A program made the position numbers and the translations under genes. Of a stretch of DNA of 64,000 nucleotides, positions 28,756 through 37,430 are shown piece after piece. Where the stretch lies: positions 1-64,000 of the forward strand of contig NZ_JAQSDZ010000008.1 of NCBI RefSeq assembly GCF_029946165.1, in the 5' to 3' direction. The notes under the pieces were generated by a model. That model did no database searches. It saw nothing but the letters and a program-made list of their open reading frames with translations, and was not told the origin of the DNA. Numbering within the stretch: position 1 is the first letter of the stretch; each line of letters starts with the position of its first letter. Source of the DNA: Methylotenera sp. (GTDB lineage: Bacteria; Pseudomonadota; Gammaproteobacteria; Burkholderiales; Methylophilaceae).

Positions 28756-29397
28756 ATGACACAAACCGTTAGCGGTTATGATGATTTAGTCGCAACGCTT
28801 AATCTATTTTCCGCTCCGGCTGCTATTGAGCCGCTAGCCTTTGGCACTGCAATTGATCAAGTAGGCGCCGATGCCTACACATTAACCGCAACAATTACAG
28901 TTTTGCCTTTTTTGCAGCCATTTCCATTAGGCGTATTCGCCCTTATCGGTAGCGCTGCATTTTTGGGGCTCGGTCTGCAATTATTTAGGGGCGAGCAAAC
29001 TCTAAGTCTACCCAATAAACTTCGCAATTTGACGTTGAATTTGCGCACTCGACAAGTTCTAGTAAAGACTTGTTTAAAAATCATGCATTTTTTTCATCGC
29101 TTTACCAAACCACGTTTAAGGTTTTTGGTCGAAGGTAAGTTAGGCCAAAAAATGGGCGGCTTTATATTCATCGCGGTGGGCGTTATCGTTGCTATTCCGT
29201 TAGCAGGCATGCCATTTAAAAACTTATTCCCAAGTTTAGCTATTCTATTTTACTGCACCGGAGAAACTGAGCATGATGGCTTAATGGTGATTTTTTCGTT
29301 GATCTGTATTGTTCTATCTATTATTTTATATTGCATAGTGCTATATATCGCATGGAGATTTGGCGCAGCCGCGATTGATCATTTTTTTTGGAAATAG
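28756..29397 (+). CDS. ExoD-family membrane protein
   Basis: 213 residues with four or five hydrophobic segments. The family pattern of ExoD (exopolysaccharide synthesis protein) is seen in LPFLQPFPLGVFALIGSAAF near the start, and IAVGVIVAIPLAGMPFKNLF and SLAILFYCTGETEHDGL later. ExoD was linked to exopolysaccharide production and alkaline tolerance in rhizobia; the biochemical role is unknown. It starts one base after the uppP stop. Confidence 0.82.
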   Translation: MTQTVSGYDDLVATLNLFSAPAAIEPLAFGTAIDQVGADAYTLTATITVLPFLQPFPLGVFALIGSAAFLGLGLQLFRGEQTLSLPNKLRNLTLNLRTRQVLVKTCLKIMHFFHRFTKPRLRFLVEGKLGQKMGGFIFIAVGVIVAIPLAGMPFKNLFPSLAILFYCTGETEHDGLMVIFSLICIVLSIILYCIVLYIAWRFGAAAIDHFFWK

Positions 29398-29462
29398 TAT
29401 TAACAAAGCGCTAGTGTTAAACTTTTGTAAACTCAGTTTGAAACCTTGTATCGAGAGTCGTC

Positions 29463-32414
29463 ATGAAAAAATTTCTTAAATATGGCCTATATTTTGTTGG
29501 CGGCTTAATCGGTCTGGTTTTAATTGCCGTAGGTATTATTTCTGCTACCTTCAATCCCAATGATTACAAGCAAAAAGTAATTGATTTGGTTCAAGAAAAA
29601 AAAGAACGCACGCTTAAGTTAGACGGCGACATTAAGTTGGCTTTTTGGCCTAAGATTGGCGCAGATTTAGGCAAGATTTCAATTTCTGAACATAAAAATA
29701 GTAAAGAATTTGCCTCCGTTAATGGAGTTAAAGTTTCACTCGCCTTACTGCCTCTACTTAAAAAAGAGTTAGTGGTAGATACTGTTTATATCGATGGCGC
29801 GCAAGCCAATATCGTTAAATATAAAGATGGCACTACCAACTTTGATGACTTAATGAGCAAGGAAGAAGAGTCTCAAGATATTAAGTTTGATATTGATGGG
29901 GTAAATGTGACTAACTCAGCCGTGAGTTATAGCGATGAAGGCACAGGCGCTAAATACAGCATTTCAAAGTTTAATCTCAAAACTGGTCATGTTGCACTGG
30001 CTGAGCCAGTTGATGTCACAACTGATTTCACCATCAATTCAAATCAACCAGAAATTTCCGCTAATGCCAATATAAAAGGCACTTTCTTGGTAGACCCTGA
30101 GACAAAACATTTTGTCGCAAAAGGTTTAGATGCTGCAATAAAAGGTGATTTACTTGGCGGTAAAAATGTAGATATAGTACTTAGCGGTGATGTAGACGCC
30201 AAACCTGAATCTCGTGAATTTTTGGTGGATAGCTTAAAACTGGTTGGTTCTGGTCAGTTTAATGATGCAAAACTGAGCATTGAGCTTAACGCACCTAAAC
30301 TAAACGCCCAGAAAGATGAAGTCACTAGCAAAAAAACTACCGTGACTTTAATACAAGAAAAAGCAGGTGATACCTTTAAAGCAAATCTAGAGCTAGCTGA
30401 CATTAAAGGCTCGCCAAAAGCTTTAGAAAGCAGCGGCATTACTGGCGACATCGCAGCCGTGCAAGGCAAACGTACCGTTACAGGAAAATTCTCTTCTCCG
30501 TTTAGCGGCAACCTAGAAAGCCTGATTTTCGACTTACCAAAATTGGCTGGTAACCTAGATATTAAAGACCCTAGCTTGCCCAATGGTGGCATGAAAGGTC
30601 TATTCAACCTTTCTGCGCACACTGATATTAAAAATGAACTCGCCAATAGCAAGTTTAGTTTAAATATTGATGAAACCAAGCTGAATGGTGATGTTGCGGT
30701 CACTAGCTTTAAAAAGCCAAGTATCAAATTTAACTTGAATGCGGATAAGCTAAATCTGAATAAACTATTAGCAAAATCTAGCGAATCAAAAGCGCCCAGT
30801 AGCGGAAAACCTGCAGATTTAAGCGCCATGAAAAACTTGCTATTAGATGGCAAGCTGAACGTGGGTAGTATTCAATATGAGAAATTCCAAATTTCAGGGC
30901 TGAATGTGGCTATAAAAGCTGATGGAGAAAAGCTGACCTTGAGCGGTTTGAACGTTAAAGTCGATGACAGCCAAATTAAAGGTAACTTCGGCATTAGCCA
31001 CTTTGCAAAACCACTTTATACCTTTGATTTAGCTATAGATCAGCTAGATGTGGATAAATACGCATCAACCAGCAAAACAGATTCTAAGGCTAGCCGTGAT
31101 AGTAAGCCTCTTGATTTAAGTGCTCTTAAAGCCTTAAATGCTGATGGAAACTTGCGAATTGGTAGCCTTAAATATGGCAAAACTAGAGCGTCAAATATCC
31201 GTATCGACTTAAAAGCCGATGGTCAGAAACTTAACTTGAATCCTGTTGCGGCTAAAATTGATGACAGCCAAGTGAATGCTAACGTTGGTATCTCAAGATT
31301 CAACGACCCAATTTATAGCTTTAACGTAAATATAGATAAGCTAGATGCTGACCGCTACATCACCAAAGGTAATTCAACGACCAAAAGTGAGGGCGATGCA
31401 CATATCGATTTATCCGCATTAAAAAAGTTGAACGCTTCAGGCGAGGCGAAAATCGGCTGGCTTAAATTGGCAAATGTTAAAACTGAGAATGTGAATCTTG
31501 GTTTAAAAGCAGAAGGGGGCGTGGCGACACTTTCACCATTTTCGGCCGATTTGTATCAAGGTAGTATGAGTGGTTTGCTAAAGGTAGATGCACGTTCTAC
31601 CCCTAGCATAGCCTTCAAGCAAAATATGAAAAACGTTTCGATTGGTCCGTTGTTAGTAGATTCTATTAATAATGATATGTTGTCAGGCAAGGGTGCTGTT
31701 AATGTTGATGTAACGACGGCTGGTAACACAGTGGGCGCGCTTAAGAAAGCTTTATCAGGTAACTCATCTCTAAGCCTTACCGATGGTGCGTTAAAAGGCG
31801 TGGATATTGCGGGTAGTGTTCGTGAGCTTAAAAACAAGGTTAACATCCTTAAAACTAAAGACGCCAATGCTGATAAATCTAAGAAAACTGACTTCAGTGA
31901 ACTCACTGCCTCGTTCACCATTAAAAATGGCGTAGCGCATAATGAAGATTTAGCCATGAAGGCACCGATTCTAAGATTAGCTAAAGGTGACAGTCGTGGT
32001 GATATTGATATTGGCAATGAAACAATCAATTATTTAGCAAAGCCAACGATTGTTAAATCACTAAAAGGTCAGCAAGGCGCGGATTTAGACGCTTTGGCAG
32101 GTTTCGCAATTCCTCTTAAAATTACTGGCACATTTTCTAGCCCAAAATATGGGATGGATCTTGCCGCTGTTGGCGCGGCACTAGCAAAATCGAATCTGCT
32201 AGATAAAGTAGGCGGCGACAAAGGGACTGCGGTTAAAGAGTTACTTGGTGATGGCAATAAAGTAGATGCACTGAGTGACTTACTCGGCAAGAAAAAAACA
32301 ACTGAAACCACAACTGCTCCTACAACGGGTGATACTCCAGCAAAACCAGCTGAAGCGCCAAAATCTGCAGAAGATCAAGCTAAAGACAAACTCAAAAAAC
32401 TACTTAAATTCTAG
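29463..32414 (+). CDS. AsmA-family envelope protein with internal repeats
   Basis: 983 residues. An N-terminal membrane anchor (YGLYFVGGLIGLVLIAVGII) is followed by the AsmA N-domain (NPNDYKQKVIDLVQEKKERT, then LDGDIKLAFWPKIGADLGKI). The middle holds three tandem modules of about 98 residues starting near residues 451, 550 and 648, each opening with a D-LSA-K-L-DG-L--G pattern and followed by Lys/Ser-rich linkers. The conserved AsmA C-domain precedes a low-complexity tail (TTETTTAPTTGDTPAKPAEA). AsmA proteins form periplasmic lipid-transfer bridges between membranes. Normal size for a long AsmA. It is probably independent of the uppP-exoD unit (65-base gap). Confidence 0.88.
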   Translation: MKKFLKYGLYFVGGLIGLVLIAVGIISATFNPNDYKQKVIDLVQEKKERTLKLDGDIKLAFWPKIGADLGKISISEHKNSKEFASVNGVKVSLALLPLLKKELVVDTVYIDGAQANIVKYKDGTTNFDDLMSKEEESQDIKFDIDGVNVTNSAVSYSDEGTGAKYSISKFNLKTGHVALAEPVDVTTDFTINSNQPEISANANIKGTFLVDPETKHFVAKGLDAAIKGDLLGGKNVDIVLSGDVDAKPESREFLVDSLKLVGSGQFNDAKLSIELNAPKLNAQKDEVTSKKTTVTLIQEKAGDTFKANLELADIKGSPKALESSGITGDIAAVQGKRTVTGKFSSPFSGNLESLIFDLPKLAGNLDIKDPSLPNGGMKGLFNLSAHTDIKNELANSKFSLNIDETKLNGDVAVTSFKKPSIKFNLNADKLNLNKLLAKSSESKAPSSGKPADLSAMKNLLLDGKLNVGSIQYEKFQISGLNVAIKADGEKLTLSGLNVKVDDSQIKGNFGISHFAKPLYTFDLAIDQLDVDKYASTSKTDSKASRDSKPLDLSALKALNADGNLRIGSLKYGKTRASNIRIDLKADGQKLNLNPVAAKIDDSQVNANVGISRFNDPIYSFNVNIDKLDADRYITKGNSTTKSEGDAHIDLSALKKLNASGEAKIGWLKLANVKTENVNLGLKAEGGVATLSPFSADLYQGSMSGLLKVDARSTPSIAFKQNMKNVSIGPLLVDSINNDMLSGKGAVNVDVTTAGNTVGALKKALSGNSSLSLTDGALKGVDIAGSVRELKNKVNILKTKDANADKSKKTDFSELTASFTIKNGVAHNEDLAMKAPILRLAKGDSRGDIDIGNETINYLAKPTIVKSLKGQQGADLDALAGFAIPLKITGTFSSPKYGMDLAAVGAALAKSNLLDKVGGDKGTAVKELLGDGNKVDALSDLLGKKKTTETTTAPTTGDTPAKPAEAPKSAEDQAKDKLKKLLKF

Positions 32415-32528
32415 TGTTTTGAATTGAAATAGAATTCAAGTTGTTAAGTATTTAATCAAACATGCAGTTTGTAAGAGTAAATCGTACAACCTGCATCCAT
32501 ATACCAGTTTCATTTAAGGCTTCACTTA

Positions 32529-33566
32529 ATGTCTGATTTTGCAAACCGCCTGATCGCTTGGCAAAAAATACATGGGCGTCATGACTTACCTTGGCAAAAT
32601 ACGGTGGATCCGTACGCGATTTGGGTGTCTGAAATTATGTTGCAACAGACGCAAGTTACCGCAGTGATTGGCTATTACAGCAAGTTCATGCAACGCTTTC
32701 CAACTATCGCCAGCTTGGCAAATGCAACACAAGATGAAGTATTGCAGCATTGGAGTGGCTTAGGCTATTACTCAAGAGCGCGAAACTTACACAATGCCGC
32801 CGTGACAATAATCGATGAACATCATGGGCAATTCCCGCAGGACTTTGAAACGATTCAAATGCTGTCTGGCATAGGTCGCTCCACGGCAGCAGCCATTGCT
32901 TCATTCGCTTTTAATCAAGTACAAACCATTTTAGATGGCAACGTAAAGCGCGTACTCGCTAGGCACTTTTTAGTTGAAGGCTGGCCGAGCTCACCAAAAG
33001 TTGAAAAAGAATTATGGTTGCTCGCTGAGAAATTACTACCTGAACAAGGCATGGTAGCTTACACACAAGGCCTCATGGATTTAGGTGCAACACTTTGTAC
33101 CAGAAGCAAACCAAAATGCGGCCATTGCCCATTAAACACTAATTGCAAAGCACTTAACGCACAACGCATACATGAATTACCGACACCTAAGCCGCGCAAA
33201 ACCATTCCAGAAAAAAATACCACCATGCTGATATTGCGTCGAGGTGATGAAATATTGCTAGAGAAGCGTCCTTCCACTGGCATTTGGGGTGGCTTATGGA
33301 GTTTTCCTGAAGCTGAAAATAGCCAAGACACAGAAGCCATCATTCTCAATAAATATGGAATAATCGCCGAAAACGATATTACCCTAGCCAATTTAACGCA
33401 CGTTTTTACGCACTTTAAGCTGCATATTTGCCCACAAATATTGCAAGTGGTAAAACAACAACCGCAAGTAAACCAAGCTGCTCATATGTGGGTAAATATT
33501 GAGGATGCCATTGGCGCTGCGATTCCAACGCCTATTCGTAAAATTCTACTGAGCATGCAAAAATAG
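32529..33566 (+). CDS. mutY: A/G-specific adenine DNA glycosylase MutY
   Basis: 345-residue base-excision repair enzyme that removes adenine opposite 8-oxoguanine. N-terminal motif WQKIHGRHDLPWQNTVDPYA and catalytic region VSEIMLQQTQVTAVIGYY with the Glu; helix-hairpin-helix LSGIGRSTAAAIASFAF followed by LDGNVKRVLARH with the catalytic Asp. The iron-sulfur loop is CTRSKPKCGHCPLNTNC. The C-terminal NUDIX-like domain includes STGIWGGLWSFPE. Full length. Confidence 0.95.
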   Translation: MSDFANRLIAWQKIHGRHDLPWQNTVDPYAIWVSEIMLQQTQVTAVIGYYSKFMQRFPTIASLANATQDEVLQHWSGLGYYSRARNLHNAAVTIIDEHHGQFPQDFETIQMLSGIGRSTAAAIASFAFNQVQTILDGNVKRVLARHFLVEGWPSSPKVEKELWLLAEKLLPEQGMVAYTQGLMDLGATLCTRSKPKCGHCPLNTNCKALNAQRIHELPTPKPRKTIPEKNTTMLILRRGDEILLEKRPSTGIWGGLWSFPEAENSQDTEAIILNKYGIIAENDITLANLTHVFTHFKLHICPQILQVVKQQPQVNQAAHMWVNIEDAIGAAIPTPIRKILLSMQK

Positions 33567-33681
33567 CAAAGTCACCTTGTTTTAAATCAAGGCGAAGTAA
33601 TTCTTGTCAGACTAAGATAAACTAAACGTCTTGAATACACTAACTGCTTACTTAAATTGTATTTTCACACGAATGCGCTAA

Positions 33682-34083
33682 ATGACTGAAGAGACCAAAA
33701 CTGATGATGAGGGCTTAATAGCCTCGGTTAAAAATATTGCCACAACTTTGCTGGCGCTAATTCGTACACGTCTAGAATTACTTTCTACAGATTTAGAAGA
33801 AGGCTGGATTAGACTGACTTCACTATTAGTCACTGCTTTTGTCGCACTGTTCTGCCTTTGTTTTGGCATGGTGTTGTTGTCTATATTTATCATCGTGCTA
33901 CTTTGGGATACGCATAGATTACTGATATTAGGCTCATTAACAGGCATCTTTATTACGGCGGGCGTCGTGTTATGTGTGATCGCAATGCGCGCGCTCAAAG
34001 CCATGCCGCACTTATTTGAAACAAGTATTATTGAGTTGGCAAAAGACCAGAAGCGGCTTGAAGATGCTGACAAGCCAGTTTAG
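33682..34083 (+). CDS. yqjE: YqjE-like phage-holin-family membrane protein
   Basis: 133 residues; two hydrophobic helices (LLVTAFVALFCLCFGMVLLS and GSLTGIFITAGVVLCVIAM) after an amphipathic start (NIATTLLALIRTRLELLSTD) that is typical of the DUF1469/YqjE family. Function is unknown; in E. coli yqjE lies in the yqjDEK stress-linked operon. The ribosome-binding YqjD partner is not next to it here. It is three bases ahead of the YqjK-like gene. Confidence 0.82.
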   Translation: MTEETKTDDEGLIASVKNIATTLLALIRTRLELLSTDLEEGWIRLTSLLVTAFVALFCLCFGMVLLSIFIIVLLWDTHRLLILGSLTGIFITAGVVLCVIAMRALKAMPHLFETSIIELAKDQKRLEDADKPV

Positions 34084-34086
34084 AAA

Positions 34087-34392
34087 ATGAAGAAAAAACT
34101 AGCCTCGATTGTTGAACGTCGCCAACTGCTGGTAACACAAGCTGCGCAGCAACGTTCAGCCTTGGCAAAAAACTTACAGCCGCTACAAAGTAGTTTGGCG
34201 CTTGCAGATAAAAGCTTAAACATCGTACGCTATGTTAAAAAGCATCCAATACTTATCATGGGACTGGTTAGCTTAGTCGGCTTACTTAAACCAATGCGTG
34301 CGGTTACATGGCTGCGACGTAGCTGGGTTGCGGGCTTAGCAATACGTGGCTTGCGTGCGTGGTTAACAAAATCTAAGACAACTAAAACATAA
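34087..34392 (+). CDS. yqjK: YqjK-like protein
   Basis: 101 residues, strongly basic, with an N-terminal helix RRQLLVTQAAQQRSALAKNL and one hydrophobic segment (HPILIMGLVSLVGLLKPM). This is the YqjK pattern, and the position three bases after a YqjE homologue supports it. Role unknown. Followed by a terminator. Confidence 0.72.
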   Translation: MKKKLASIVERRQLLVTQAAQQRSALAKNLQPLQSSLALADKSLNIVRYVKKHPILIMGLVSLVGLLKPMRAVTWLRRSWVAGLAIRGLRAWLTKSKTTKT

Positions 34393-34422
34393 TAAAAAAG
34401 CGGCCTAAGCCGCTTTTTTATT
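34393..34422. terminator. Bidirectional intrinsic terminator after yqjK
   Basis: AAAAAAGCGGC-CTAA-GCCGCTTTTTT is a perfect stem with A and T runs on both sides, placed between convergent genes. Confidence 0.9.
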
Positions 34423-34652
34423 TAGTGAAATCTTGCTTGCAGTATTTTATCTGCCAACATTTGAAAGCGCGGCGAACCAAACTCTTTGGTTTGTGAGCCT
34501 TCATCTGCAATATGCAATAGCTCTTCAATTGCAGATCTAAATCCCAACTCAAATAACCAGTAATCAGATTGATCAATCGCAGATTTTTTATCTGCGCTTA
34601 CATCTTCACAAAGTCGCTCAAATGCTTCCATACATGCGTTATATTCAGACAT
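34422..34652 (-). CDS. Small unknown protein of 76 residues
   Basis: The start is placed at the ATG that follows CAGGAG by six bases, giving MSEYNACMEAFERLCEDVSA at the N-terminus; an upstream ATG adding 11 residues lacks a ribosome site. The protein is acidic and helical with two cysteines. I do not recognise a family. It stands alone between the yqjK terminator and the Fae-like gene. Confidence 0.6.
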   Translation of the reverse strand: MSEYNACMEAFERLCEDVSADKKSAIDQSDYWLFELGFRSAIEELLHIADEGSQTKEFGSPRFQMLADKILQARFH

Positions 34653-34779
34653 ATTCACTCCTGATTTATGACACTGATATTTCAATCATAGCAAATTTTA
34701 ATTAAAATTTGCTAATCTTTACAACACATTGCTTATTGCTATGGAATCAAAACTGGCTATTCAAAGCAAAATTTAGAAA

Positions 34780-35331
34780 TTAAATCTCGCCCCAGCTTTC
34801 TTCCCACATGCAATGTTTGATAGTTTTACGGTTTGCAATCAACTCATCAATTGATGGCTCATCGTTCAATGCGCGTTTAAGCGCTAATTTAATCGCTTCA
34901 TAGTTGTTTTTATATAGGTCTGCTTTATCTAAAGTACCCGCTTTTTCTAATTCAATACAACCTGGATCAATCCATAGCAAAGCCACGATACATAAATCAT
35001 TCACTTGGTCTTTAGGGATAATGCCTTCAATCACCGCATCTAAAATACCATCAGCCACACCTGCTTGAACCACGCCACCAAACAAACCCACATCCGTGCT
35101 GCCTTTAAGCGTCACTTTTGGCACCATCATGCAAGCTGGACGTACTAATTGGTTAATGTCACGCACCGCAAACATTGCAGTGTGGCCTTTGCTTTGCGCC
35201 ATCATGTTAGCAAATGCTTGACCTACAGGGCCATCTACAGCGCCGATTAAAATTTCAGGCATAGCTGCAGTTACATCTTTACCTTCTGAATAAACAGTAG
35301 CTTCACCAGCTTTAAACACGATTTTTGACAT
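34780..35331 (-). CDS. Formaldehyde-activating enzyme (Fae) paralogue lacking the catalytic His
   Basis: 183 residues of the Fae family. Classic Fae condenses formaldehyde with tetrahydromethanopterin. Recognisable segments are GPVGQAFANMMAQSKGHTAM, VRPACMMVPKVTLKG, GVADGILDAVIEGIIPKDQV and NNYEAIKLALKRALNDEPSI. Compared from memory with Methylobacterium Fae, the position of the proposed catalytic His17 (EVAHIDLIIG) reads TAAMPEILIG here, so the His is replaced by Met. It also has an insertion around CIELEKAGTLDK and a changed C-terminus (KHCMWEESW). It therefore looks like one of the Fae-like paralogues of methylotrophs, perhaps a formaldehyde sensor or carrier rather than the enzyme. Confidence 0.85.
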   Translation of the reverse strand: MSKIVFKAGEATVYSEGKDVTAAMPEILIGAVDGPVGQAFANMMAQSKGHTAMFAVRDINQLVRPACMMVPKVTLKGSTDVGLFGGVVQAGVADGILDAVIEGIIPKDQVNDLCIVALLWIDPGCIELEKAGTLDKADLYKNNYEAIKLALKRALNDEPSIDELIANRKTIKHCMWEESWGEI

Positions 35332-35412
35332 AATTTTCTCTTTGATAACGTTAAATAAAACACTATTTTACCAAAGGCTTAGCTTTAGTTTCAATTTAAT
35401 TAATAAGCCTCA

Positions 35413-35877
35413 CTATAAATCTAATCGCATATCTACATGCGGAATATCTACATCTGTATATTCCTCGCTGGTTTGCTCAAATCCAGCTTTTAGATAAAAG
35501 TTAATGGCATGAGTTTGCGCTGACAAACAAATACTCTTACTGCCATGCTTTTTGCAGATGTTAATGGCTTCTAGTAACAAGGTTGCACCCACGCCCAAGC
35601 CACGCCAGCGCTTAATTACTGCCATGCGACCAATTTTTTCATAATGAATGATTCGTAAACACGCGATAGGCTCATCTGCAAATAGAGCTAAAAGATGCAC
35701 GGCGCTATAATCAATCTCATCCCACTCGAACTCGGGTGTCACAAATTGCTCTTCAATAAAAACGGGGGTACGCACTGCGCGGAGTTTATTTTCTGCCTCT
35801 AGCCATGTCACTTGTTGAATAATGACTTTTGAGGCCATCTCTGATGAAATTTCCGTTTGACTAGATTTTGTCTGCAT
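35413..35877 (-). CDS. GNAT-family N-acetyltransferase
   Basis: 154 residues. The acetyl-CoA loop is GRMAVIKRWRGLGVGATLL (motif A, R-x-x-G-x-G), preceded by the strand ACLRIIHYEKI and followed by SAQTHAINFYLKAGFEQTSE, the usual C-terminal half. Closest in look to the ElaA/YjcF subgroup. Substrate unknown. A Met at residue 14 is an alternative start. Confidence 0.85.
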   Translation of the reverse strand: MQTKSSQTEISSEMASKVIIQQVTWLEAENKLRAVRTPVFIEEQFVTPEFEWDEIDYSAVHLLALFADEPIACLRIIHYEKIGRMAVIKRWRGLGVGATLLLEAINICKKHGSKSICLSAQTHAINFYLKAGFEQTSEEYTDVDIPHVDMRLDL

Positions 35878-35952
35878 TTAGATAAGCTTGCGAAATTAGA
35901 ATGTTCAGTGCATTATTCAGGCTATAAATTTTTGACTCATCGAAAGTGACTT

Positions 35953-36321
35953 ATGCAACGTTATTTATCAGCACTTGCTCGCATTTTACTCGCACAAGTT
36001 TTCCTATTACAAGTGACCATGCTCATGGTTGGATTTTTTAGCAATCCAGATGGTTATGCACAATATCAAGCTGGATTAGGCAGTTTAGGTTTGCCAGGTA
36101 TTTTTGCACCTTTAATTATTTTGATTCAATTAGTTGGTGGCTTAGCACTATTGGTAGGTTTTAAAACTAAGTTTTTTGCATTATTCATGGCGATTTATGC
36201 GGTGATTATTTCTGTTTTACTCCATTTGCCAGTGCTTCAATACTTAGCGATTGCAGGTGGTTTGTTAATGTTATATTTAAATCCTATCACGGCTTTCAGT
36301 GTTGATAGCATGAAAAAATAA
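35953..36321 (+). CDS. DoxX-family membrane protein
   Basis: 122 residues with four hydrophobic helices. The family features are RILLAQVFLLQVTMLMVGFF, GLPGIFAPLIILIQLVGGLA and the following LLVGFKTKFFALFMAIYAV. DoxX proteins are small membrane proteins linked to quinol or sulfur redox chemistry, but most members have no known role. Closed by a strong terminator. Confidence 0.82.
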   Translation: MQRYLSALARILLAQVFLLQVTMLMVGFFSNPDGYAQYQAGLGSLGLPGIFAPLIILIQLVGGLALLVGFKTKFFALFMAIYAVIISVLLHLPVLQYLAIAGGLLMLYLNPITAFSVDSMKK

Positions 36322-36333
36322 TTGGTATCTCAC

Positions 36334-36366
36334 CAAAAAAAAGCGGCTATTAGCCGCTTTTTTATT
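36334..36366. terminator. Bidirectional terminator after the DoxX gene
   Basis: AAAAAAAAGCGGCT-ATT-AGCCGCTTTTTT lies between the convergent DoxX and metallo-hydrolase genes. Confidence 0.9.
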
Positions 36367-36393
36367 ATCTAAGACTCTGACAACTACTCGTGT

Positions 36394-37320
36394 TTACTCC
36401 CACTCCAGCGCTGGATAAATCGTATTCACATTGCGCCTATTGGCGATATCAAATAACACCCATTTGCCCTTTTCAGATGCCGCCGCAGTGTTCATGGCAG
36501 ATTCCATACTCTCACCTTTTTTTATGCTGGCGCGTATATCTGCTAAAAGCACGGTTAAATAATGTTCCTCATTATCTAGCGCTACTATCCAGTTTTTAGT
36601 CACGGGCCCATGACCAGGAACGACTTGCTTGGCTGGGCTATTTTTCAGCTTTTGTATTTCTGTGATTAAACCCTTTATGTCACCTTCTAGCACTGGCGTG
36701 CGCTCGATAAACAACAAATCACCAGTAAATAACGTAGATGCCTTACTTTCAATGATTGAAACATCTGTATTGGTGTGAGCTACAGGGTGCGCGGTTAGCG
36801 TAAGCTTTCTATCACCCAGATCAAGCGCTAGTGTCGATTTAACGGTCATTGTTGGCTTAACGAGTTCGCTAGCTTGTGCATCCGCACCTAACAATCTGGC
36901 GTTTAATTTAGCATAGGCTTCATGACGCAATTCCATGGCATTTGCCAGTTTATCGTGACCTATAAATTGTGGTTTATCCACTAGAAAAGCGGCATTGCCA
37001 TAGATATGGTCAGGGTGTACATGCGTGTTAATCACATATAGCACTGGTAAAGGCGTGACTTTGCGTATAGCTTCGTGTAACTGCTTGCCGACTTTAAAAC
37101 TGCCGCCAGTATCAATCACCGCTACACCTTTGCTACCTACAATAAAGCTAGCATTACAAATGTCACCTTGATAGCCCTCATCAATATCTAAATGTACGCC
37201 GTGATGTACGTAAATTCCATCGCCCAGACTTTCAATTGCAAAGTTGTCATCATGCGCAGCTTTTACCTGCGCACAGCCCACCAACGCCAGCAGACTAAGG
37301 GTTATCATTAAAATTCGCAT
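36394..37320 (-). CDS. Metallo-beta-lactamase-fold lipoprotein
   Basis: 308 residues. The N-terminus MRILMITLSLLALVGCAQVK has a lipobox (LVGC), so it should be a membrane-anchored periplasmic lipoprotein. The zinc motif NTHVHPDHIYGNA (HxHxDH) is followed by further ligands in HPVAHTNTDV, FTGDLLF and VPGHGPV. This matches the quinoprotein-relay metallohydrolase type more than a true beta-lactamase. It is divergent from a cytochrome b561 gene across a 110-base gap holding a CRP-type palindrome. The partner and substrate are not decided by the sequence. Confidence 0.83.
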   Translation of the reverse strand: MRILMITLSLLALVGCAQVKAAHDDNFAIESLGDGIYVHHGVHLDIDEGYQGDICNASFIVGSKGVAVIDTGGSFKVGKQLHEAIRKVTPLPVLYVINTHVHPDHIYGNAAFLVDKPQFIGHDKLANAMELRHEAYAKLNARLLGADAQASELVKPTMTVKSTLALDLGDRKLTLTAHPVAHTNTDVSIIESKASTLFTGDLLFIERTPVLEGDIKGLITEIQKLKNSPAKQVVPGHGPVTKNWIVALDNEEHYLTVLLADIRASIKKGESMESAMNTAAASEKGKWVLFDIANRRNVNTIYPALEWE

Positions 37321-37380
37321 GTTTCATTCCTGTTGCTTAAATAATTGGATAGAATGATGTGCTATTCTGCAATCTATCGC

Positions 37381-37396
37381 TGTGACGCGCGTCACA
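37381..37396. promoter_or_regulatory. Perfect CRP-type operator between divergent genes
   Basis: TGTGACGCGCGTCACA is a perfect 16-base palindrome of the form TGTGA-N6-TCACA, the CRP/Vfr half-site arrangement. It lies 60 bases upstream of the metallo-hydrolase start and 35 bases before the cytochrome b561 start, so one regulator of the CRP/FNR superfamily could control both. Confidence 0.6.
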
Positions 37397-37430
37397 CAGA
37401 GCAAAAAAATTAATATACAGGAATATCACA

